Under the pieces are notes generated by a model. It did no database searches. It was given only the letters and a program-made list of their open reading frames with translations, and was not told the origin of the DNA. Positions 1 through 5,504 of a stretch of 5,504 bases of DNA are shown one piece after another (the first letter of the stretch is position 1; each line of letters starts with the position of its first letter). The stretch is from the NCBI GenBank assembly GCA_937900605.1, contig CALCDK010000077.1:1-5504 (forward strand), in the 5' to 3' direction. The position numbers and the translations under genes are program-made. The stretch is from an uncultured Olsenella sp. Its GTDB lineage: Bacteria > Actinomycetota > Coriobacteriia > Coriobacteriales > Atopobiaceae.

Positions 1-564
1 CTCGCGGATGAAGCGCTTGGACTCCTCGTCCGGGGCGAAGTCCTCGAGCGGCGGCAGCTCGCGAAGGGAGCGCAGGCCGAAGCGCTCGAGGAACAGGCGG
101 GTGGTGCCCCAAAGCTGGGCCTGGCCGCGCTCGGCGTCGCGTCCGACCTCGCGCACGAGGCCCTTCTCGCGCAGGGAGCCGATGACGCCGTCGGAGTTGA
201 CGCCGCGGATGGCCCTGACGCCCTCGCGGGTGACGGGCTGGTGGTAGGCGATGACCGCGAGGGTCTCAAGCGCGGCCTGCGACAGGCGCCTCGTGTCCCA
301 GGACATGACGTAGTCGGCCACCTGGTCGTGGTGGGCCGGGTGCGTGAACAGGCGCCAGCCGCCGGCGACCTCGCGCAGCTGGAAGCCTCGGTTGGCGTCG
401 GCGTACTCGGCGGAGAGCTCCGCGAGCGCGCAGGCCACGTCGCCGGGCGCCGCGCCCGCGGCACGGGCGAGCTCGGTTGCCGACACGGAGTCGTCCGAGA
501 CGAGCAGAAGGGACTCGAGCAGCGACTTCAGCGAGCCGGGCCCGAGGTTGTCAAGGTCGTTCAT
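1..564 (-). CDS. scpB: Segregation and condensation protein B (ScpB), 3' end outside window
   Basis: ScpB is the dimeric winged-helix subunit of the SMC-ScpA-ScpB condensin, which binds the ScpA kleisin and helps compact and segregate the chromosome at the nucleoid. The frame from the ATG at 564 stays open for 188 codons to the left edge. Residues ~8-85 form the first winged helix (LKSLLESLLLVSDDSVSATE). Residues ~90-167 form the second, with the family hallmarks ALETLAVIAYHQPVTRE (98-114), RAIRGVNSD (117-125), a GR at 141-142 and TTRLFLERFGL (154-164), followed by the ELPP of the tail. ScpB proteins are usually about 180-200 residues, so only a short C-terminal piece should be missing. The start is fixed by GGGGAGG (569-575) four bases upstream and by the ATGA overlap with the scpA stop (561-564), a typical translational-coupling arrangement. 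Identification is firm. The true C-terminus cannot be seen. Confidence 0.97.
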   Translation of the reverse strand, partial: MNDLDNLGPGSLKSLLESLLLVSDDSVSATELARAAGAAPGDVACALAELSAEYADANRGFQLREVAGGWRLFTHPAHHDQVADYVMSWDTRRLSQAALETLAVIAYHQPVTREGVRAIRGVNSDGVIGSLREKGLVREVGRDAERGQAQLWGTTRLFLERFGLRSLRELPPLEDFAPDEESKRFIRE

Positions 565-1433
565 GCTTCCTCCCCACCGTCGGCCGCGCCGGGCGCGCCC
601 TCGATGTCGGTCGTGTCCCCGTAGTCCTCGCCGAGTTCGGCCAGGACGGAGTCGTCGATGCGGTACGGCTCGGCGCCGTCGACGTGCGTGACCTCGATGT
701 CGCCGAAGGTGCGCTCCTGCCTCAGGTCGACCAGGCCGCGCTTGAACAGGTCAAGGATGGCCAGGAAGTTGGCCACGACGTCCTCGGGCCCGTCGGAGCC
801 GTCGAGGAGGTCCGAGAACATCACGCGCCCGCGGCCGCGCACGAGACGGTCCACCGTGGCCACCGTGAGCGCCACCGGGACGCGCCGCGGGGCGACGTGC
901 TCGGCCTCGAGCAGGAAGGTCTCGCGGCGGCTGTCGATGTCGGCGCAGATGACGGCCAGGCTGCGCAGGCTGATGCCCTCCAGGTAGTTGGGCATGAGGC
1001 CCAGGTACTCGGGGTCGGGGCCCACAGTGCGCGGGAACATGCGCGACTCGGCCTCCATGCGCGCGCCGAGGGCGGCCGCCGCGGCGCGGAACTGCTTGTA
1101 GGCCACGAGCCGAGCGATGAGGACCTCGCGGGCCTCGTCGGGCGAGAGGCGCAGCAGCTCGTCGTCCTCCTCGTCGAGCCCGTCGTCGCGGCCCGGCGCC
1201 GGGTCGTCGGGCACGAGGGAGGCGGCCTTGATGTCGAGCAGGGTCGAGGCCACGAGGACGAAGTCGCTGGCCACCTCGAGGTCGAGGTCACCCATGCGCT
1301 CGACCTCGGCGAGGTACTGGTCGGCCACCTCGGAGACCGAGATGGACCCGATGGTGACGCGCTGGCGTGTGACGAGCTGCAGCAGCAGGTCGAACGGGCC
1401 GGAGTAGGCCTGCGTGCGGACGCGGTAGGACAT
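561..1433 (-). CDS. scpA: Segregation and condensation protein A (ScpA), kleisin subunit of SMC complex
   Basis: ScpA is the kleisin that bridges the SMC heads and carries the ScpB dimer in bacterial condensin. The 290-residue product has the N-terminal SMC-binding domain (YSGPFDLLLQLV at 10-21; VASDFVLVASTLLDIKAASL at 54-73). An acidic loop follows (76-92), then RLVAYKQFRAAA (108-119) and the conserved ISLRSLAVI (154-162). The C-terminal winged helix is at ~195-250, with MFSDLL (205-210), VVANFLAILDLFKRGLVDLR (219-238) and FGDIEV (243-248). A further ~40-residue acidic tail extends to the end, making the protein longer than the ~250 residues common in the family. I chose the ATG at 1433 over the in-frame start at 1460: it gives the family-like MSYRVRT start, lies just after GGTGGG, and overlaps the protease stop by one base (TGATG, 1431-1435). 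The stop overlaps the scpB start by four bases. It is surely co-transcribed with both neighbours. Confidence 0.97.
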   Translation of the reverse strand: MSYRVRTQAYSGPFDLLLQLVTRQRVTIGSISVSEVADQYLAEVERMGDLDLEVASDFVLVASTLLDIKAASLVPDDPAPGRDDGLDEEDDELLRLSPDEAREVLIARLVAYKQFRAAAAALGARMEAESRMFPRTVGPDPEYLGLMPNYLEGISLRSLAVICADIDSRRETFLLEAEHVAPRRVPVALTVATVDRLVRGRGRVMFSDLLDGSDGPEDVVANFLAILDLFKRGLVDLRQERTFGDIEVTHVDGAEPYRIDDSVLAELGEDYGDTTDIEGAPGAADGGEEA

Positions 1434-2086
1434 CAGCCCACCGCCAGGCGCAGCAGCCACGACAGGACCGGCGACGCGGTGACCGAGAGGTACCAGCCCA
1501 GCGGGTCGAAGCGCAGGACCTCGGGCACGAGCACGAGCACCACGAGCAGGATGAACATGGACCAGCGCTGCAGCTCGTAGTAGCGCTGGCGGGCGCGGCC
1601 GCGAAGGAAGTACAAGACGACCTTGGAGCCGTCGAGGGGCGGCAGCGGCACGAGGTTGAAGAACGCGAGCGACACGTTGACGGCCATGTACGTGCTCAGG
1701 ACGAACACGAGCGCCGGGGCGGGCGCGACGGCCAGCACCAGGCGCAGCGCCAGCGCGCCGAGAAGGGCCTGCAGCAGGTTGGAGGCCGGGCCGGCGAGCG
1801 CGACGAGCAGCTCGTCTCGGCGGGGGTGGCGCAGCCGCGAGGGGTCATAGGGCACCGGGCGCGCGAAGCCGATGACGGGCATGCCCATGAGGGCGAGGAC
1901 GACGGGCAGCACGACGGAGCCGAAGCCGTCGAGGTGCGCGCGCGGGTCCAGCGTGAGCCGGCCGGAGTCGCGGGCGGTGGTGTCACCCATGCGCAGGGCC
2001 ACCCAGCCGTGGGCGACCTCGTGCACGATGGCCGAGAACACGAGGAGCAGGACGGTCACGACGACGGTGACGAGCCTGTAAGCCAT
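1433..2086 (-). CDS. Site-2 protease family membrane zinc metalloprotease (peptidase M50), short form
   Basis: This is a predicted intramembrane zinc protease of the M50/site-2 family, which cuts membrane-embedded substrates; the substrate is unknown. The 217-residue protein opens with a hydrophobic helix carrying the zinc-binding HEVAH (22-26, catalytic Glu23). RLTLDPRAHLDGFGS (43-57) and FARPVPYDP (74-82) follow, then LVALAGPASNLLQALLGA (94-111). The second active-site segment is FFNLVPLPPLDGSKV (142-156), where Asp152 is the expected third zinc ligand. About five to six membrane segments are visible. There is no PDZ or CBS domain, as in the compact YwhC-like group. All catalytic residues are present, so it should be active. 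The open frame extends upstream to 2362, but the ATG at 2086 is preceded by AGGGAGG (2094-2100) with seven-base spacing and begins a family-like N-terminus, while the upstream stretch is Arg/Pro-rich shadow sequence. It sits 23 bases after the small membrane protein gene and overlaps scpA by one base. Confidence 0.95.
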   Translation of the reverse strand: MAYRLVTVVVTVLLLVFSAIVHEVAHGWVALRMGDTTARDSGRLTLDPRAHLDGFGSVVLPVVLALMGMPVIGFARPVPYDPSRLRHPRRDELLVALAGPASNLLQALLGALALRLVLAVAPAPALVFVLSTYMAVNVSLAFFNLVPLPPLDGSKVVLYFLRGRARQRYYELQRWSMFILLVVLVLVPEVLRFDPLGWYLSVTASPVLSWLLRLAVG

Positions 2087-2109
2087 GCGCGGGCCTCCCT
2101 TCGGACGGG

Positions 2110-2398
2110 TCAGACGAGCCTGCGGGAGGCCCACAGCAGGGCCCGGCGCAGGACGGACAACATGATAGCAACGAGGAGGTAGTCCCCGCGCAGTGCCCCT
2201 CCCAGAGGGGACGGGAACACCATGAGCCCCAGCAGCGGGGCGGGCACGAGCCGCGAGACGACCCCGTCGACGCCGAGCAGCCACGTGCGCATGCCCGGGC
2301 CCAGGCCCACCTCGAGCACCACAACGGCGAGAAGCGCCCATGCCATGGCCGAGCAGGCCCACGCGGCCGCGCGCACGAGGGCGACGACGGCGCGGCGG

Positions 2399-2406
<8 letters not shown>
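2110..2406 (-). CDS. Small hydrophobic membrane protein of unknown function
   Basis: I do not recognise this family. The 98-residue product begins with basic residues (Arg4, Arg5, Arg12), then has a strong membrane helix at about 13-33 (ending [11 protein letters not shown]). A loop GLGPGMRTW follows, then a moderately hydrophobic stretch (43-64) with [19 protein letters not shown] (52-70), a charged RGDY turn (73-76), a hydrophobic helix (77-92) and a basic end. It is probably an integral membrane protein with one to three spans. The start is best placed at the GTG at 2406, because GAGGAGG (2413-2419) lies six bases upstream; a TTG at 2409 would have only three bases of spacing. It overlaps the ABC-F gene's last eight bases in another frame, and the protease ribosome site follows its stop closely, so it should be translationally linked to both. 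The frame is open, the ribosome site is strong and the protein is membrane-like, supporting a real gene. Function is unassigned; a helper of the adjacent protease is only a guess. Confidence 0.8.
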
Positions 2407-4393
<1,987 letters not shown>

Positions 4394-4440
4394 GCGATCG
4401 CGCCCCTTCGTGATGCCGTGTGGACAGGTGCAACCCACCT

Positions 4441-4446
4441 AGTTTA
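4441..4446 (-). promoter_or_regulatory. Candidate -10 box for the ABC-F operon
   Basis: On the minus strand this reads TAAACT, matching TATAAT at four of six positions, in the most AT-rich patch of the gap. It lies within a short inverted repeat (GTTT-ACC-AAAC on the plus strand, 4442-4452). No good -35 box is found 16-19 bases upstream. If real, transcription would begin near 4434, leaving a ~40-base leader before the GTG at 4393 and excluding the alternative start at 4438. This is pattern-based inference. Confidence 0.3.
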
Positions 4447-4467
4447 CCAAACGAGGGGCCCTGCCCG

Positions 4468-4479
4468 GTGGCATGCCAC
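4468..4479. promoter_or_regulatory. Perfect 12-bp palindrome, possible operator
   Basis: GTGGCATGCCAC is a perfect inverted repeat without a spacer. It lies at the position of the -35 region of the candidate ABC-F operon promoter, a place where a dimeric regulator could act. No regulator is known from the window; the operator role is inferred from position and symmetry only. Confidence 0.3.
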
Positions 4480-4511
4480 GCGACCTGCGGATTCCCCACG
4501 CTGCGCGACGG

Positions 4512-4529
4512 GTGCGGCCGCACGTGCGG
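4512..4529. repeat. Three abutting GTGCGG half-sites in alternating orientation
   Basis: The 18 bases read GTGCGG, CCGCAC, GTGCGG, which is one hexamer in forward, reverse and forward orientation with no spacers. This creates two overlapping perfect 12-base palindromes (4512-4523 and 4518-4529). It lies near the middle of the divergent gap, about 75-90 bases upstream of either inferred start of transcription, and could bind a regulator as adjacent dimers. In GC-rich DNA short palindromes arise by chance, so function is uncertain. Confidence 0.45.
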
Positions 4530-4588
4530 ATACGGCGCGTTTTGTCGCGGCGCCAGGGGTTCGGGACGCCGCGGGGCCTCGCGCGAAC

Positions 4589-4594
4589 TATCAT
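4589..4594 (+). promoter_or_regulatory. Candidate -10 box for the acyltransferase
   Basis: TATCAT matches five of six positions of TATAAT and stands out in a GC-rich stretch. Transcription would begin near 4601, giving a leader of about 42 bases. The sequence 16-19 bases upstream (around GACGCC) does not resemble a -35 box, so either activation is needed or this is not the promoter. Confidence 0.35.
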
Positions 4595-4610
4595 GGCACT
4601 GTCACGAACC

Positions 4611-4624
4611 GGGCCCGCGGGCCC
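4611..4624 (+). repeat. Perfect 14-bp GC-only palindrome in acyltransferase leader
   Basis: GGGCCCGCGGGCCC is a perfect palindrome 18 bases before the acyltransferase ATG. In RNA it could fold into a five-pair stem with a CGCG loop just upstream of the ribosome site (AAGGCAGG). It lacks a U-tract, so it is not a typical intrinsic terminator. A translational or DNA-binding role is possible but unproven. Confidence 0.35.
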
Positions 4625-4642
4625 CGCACGAAGGCAGGTCGC

Positions 4643-5504
4643 ATGGCAGGTACGCGCAAGGTGGCAGCACTCGACGGACTGAGGGTCATCGCGATCGCGG
4701 CGGTGGTCGTCTACCACGCCAACCCGACGTGGCTGCCGGGCGGCTACCTCGGCGTGAGCGTGTTCTTCGTCCTCACGGGCTACCTCATCACGCTCTCCAT
4801 CGAGCGCGAGATCTCGCGCACGGGGCGCCTCGACTACCCGCGCTTCCTCTGGAGGCGCGTGACGAGGCTGCTTCCGTCGATGCTCGCCGTCGTCGGCGTC
4901 ACGACCGTGCTGTGCGCGCTCCTCTCGCCGGCGCTGCTGCCCAAGGTGAAGGCCGACGCCGTCCCCGCGCTGCTGTTCGTCGAGAACCTCACGTACATCT
5001 TCCGCAACGTGTCCTACTTCGCCGCGGCGGGCCTGCCCTCCCCGCTCACGCACCTGTGGTTCGTGGGCGTCATCATGCAGTTCTACGTCGTCTGGCCGCT
5101 GCTGCTCGTGGCGCTCTCCAAGCTGACGCGCAGCCGCTCTCAGGCGTGCGCGGCCGTCGCTGTGCTCACGCTGGCCTCCGCGCTCGCGATGGCGCTGCTC
5201 TACGACCCGACGGCCGACACGGCGCGCATCTACTACGGCCCGGACACGCGCGCGGCCGAGTTCCTGGTTGGCGCCCTGTGCGCCCTGGCGACGCGCGGAC
5301 ACGGCTGGCAGCCCAGGATGCTCGTCGCGCCCGGGGCCCGCGGCGGCCAGGCGGACGGCGAGAGGCCCGCGCCCAAGGTGCCCGCCTGGACCTTCGACGC
5401 TGCGGCCGGCGCCTCGGTCGTGGCGGTCGCGGCCATGACCTTCACGTTCGATGGCTACTCCGCATTCGCCTACCGCGGCGGGATGCTGCTCGTCTCGCTG
5501 CTCA
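4643..5504 (+). CDS. Acyltransferase-3 family membrane protein (OatA-like), 3' end outside window
   Basis: This is a predicted integral membrane acyltransferase that moves acyl groups, often acetyl, onto cell-surface sugars such as peptidoglycan or polysaccharide. The 287 visible residues carry family marks: ALDGLRVIAIAAVVVYH (9-25) with the conserved Arg14 and His25 of the first helix, GGYLGVSVFFVLTGYLIT (33-50), FLWRRVTRLLPS (68-79), THLWFVGVIMQFYVVWPLL (136-154) and DTRAAEFLVGALCAL (201-215). About eight hydrophobic spans are seen, with a polar, Gly/Pro-rich loop at ~217-249. The usual VEEQFY motif reads VIMQFY here (143-148), replacing both acidic residues. The start ATG is preceded by AAGGCAGG and begins directly before the conserved first motif. 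No stop occurs before the right edge. The missing part should hold the last helices and perhaps a periplasmic SGNH esterase-like domain, as in OatA. The specific substrate cannot be assigned, so no gene symbol is given. It is transcribed away from the ABC-F operon. Confidence 0.94.
   Translation, partial: MAGTRKVAALDGLRVIAIAAVVVYHANPTWLPGGYLGVSVFFVLTGYLITLSIEREISRTGRLDYPRFLWRRVTRLLPSMLAVVGVTTVLCALLSPALLPKVKADAVPALLFVENLTYIFRNVSYFAAAGLPSPLTHLWFVGVIMQFYVVWPLLLVALSKLTRSRSQACAAVAVLTLASALAMALLYDPTADTARIYYGPDTRAAEFLVGALCALATRGHGWQPRMLVAPGARGGQADGERPAPKVPAWTFDAAAGASVVAVAAMTFTFDGYSAFAYRGGMLLVSLL

Larger units (their letters stand above)
4394..4642. promoter_or_regulatory. Divergent intergenic control region
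   Basis: This 249-base gap is the only sizeable non-coding stretch. It must contain the promoters for both the leftward ABC-F/scp operon and the rightward acyltransferase. It is GC-rich with only two AT-richer patches: 4440-4452 and around 4586-4594. It holds four perfect palindromes of 12-14 bases, two of which overlap (listed separately). I see no convincing open reading frame with a ribosome site, no RNA gene and no riboswitch. Confidence 0.8.

Noticed and set aside
1434..1460. Nine-codon N-terminal extension of ScpA
   Set aside because: MAAAPGGGL is not family-like and would overlap the protease gene by 28 bases; the internal ATG at 1433 has GGTGGG upstream and a TGATG junction.
477..1580. 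Long plus-strand open frame (367 codons) antisense to scpA
   Set aside because: It mirrors the codon pattern of scpA on the other strand; its product is a low-complexity Gly/Val/Glu/Arg/His-rich sequence without family motifs. Long antisense frames are expected in GC-rich DNA.
2087..2362. N-terminal extension of the site-2 protease frame
   Set aside because: The extension is Arg/Pro/Gly-rich, overlaps the small membrane protein gene in another frame, and the ATG at 2086 has a strong ribosome site and matches the family's N-terminus.
4534..4554. GGCGC/GCGCC inverted repeat around TTTTGT, considered as a terminator
   Set aside because: The stem is five pairs with an 11-base loop, and the T-run lies in the loop rather than after the stem; it is also upstream of, not after, any gene in its orientation.
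4593..4682. Possible upstream ORF (ATG at 4593) overlapping the acyltransferase start
   Set aside because: Its ATG lies within the candidate -10 box, so it would not be transcribed from that promoter; it also lacks a ribosome site.
4439..5302. 287-codon minus-strand frame opposite the acyltransferase
   Set aside because: It is Arg/Glu/His-rich low-complexity sequence lying opposite clear acyltransferase motifs; no ribosome site or family resemblance.

Overview
The window is very GC-rich and almost fully coding, with strong G/C preference at third codon positions, Shine-Dalgarno-type ribosome sites and GTG starts. A low-copy housekeeping set (scpA-scpB condensin genes, a short site-2 protease, a YdiF/YheS-like ABC-F protein) together with an OatA-like acyltransferase suggests a high-GC Gram-positive bacterium. 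A Coriobacteriia-type actinobacterium (Olsenella/Collinsella/Atopobium relatives) is my best guess. This is inferred from gene content and composition, not from a database search.

Layout. Five genes are read leftward (minus strand) from about 4393 to beyond the left edge: an ABC-F ATPase (2399-4393), a small membrane protein of unknown function (2110-2406), a site-2 family membrane metalloprotease (1433-2086), scpA (561-1433) and scpB (1-564, cut by the window edge). Three of the four junctions overlap: the small protein starts inside the end of the ABC-F gene, protease/scpA share TGATG, and scpA/scpB share ATGA. The fourth gap is 23 bases and holds a clear ribosome site. The layout is that of one operon with translational coupling. 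One gene is read rightward, an acyltransferase-3 family membrane protein starting at 4643 and cut by the right edge. The 249-base gap between the two divergent units (4394-4642) is the only non-coding stretch of any size. It carries weak promoter-like boxes and several perfect palindromes.

How the genes fit together. ScpA and ScpB form the kleisin and winged-helix subunits of the SMC condensin complex that organises and segregates the chromosome. The 4-base overlap fits stoichiometric production. The protease upstream is a common scpA neighbour in Gram-positive genomes as I recall, but no direct functional link is established from sequence. The ABC-F protein probably acts on the ribosome and the small protein is unassigned. 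The divergent acyltransferase is likely a cell-envelope O-acylation enzyme, unrelated in function and sharing only the intergenic control region.

I found no RNA gene, mobile element, CRISPR array or convincing terminator, and no clearly new system. The most useful leads are the small membrane protein, the palindromic elements in the divergent promoter region, and the departure of the acyltransferase from its family's usual motif.
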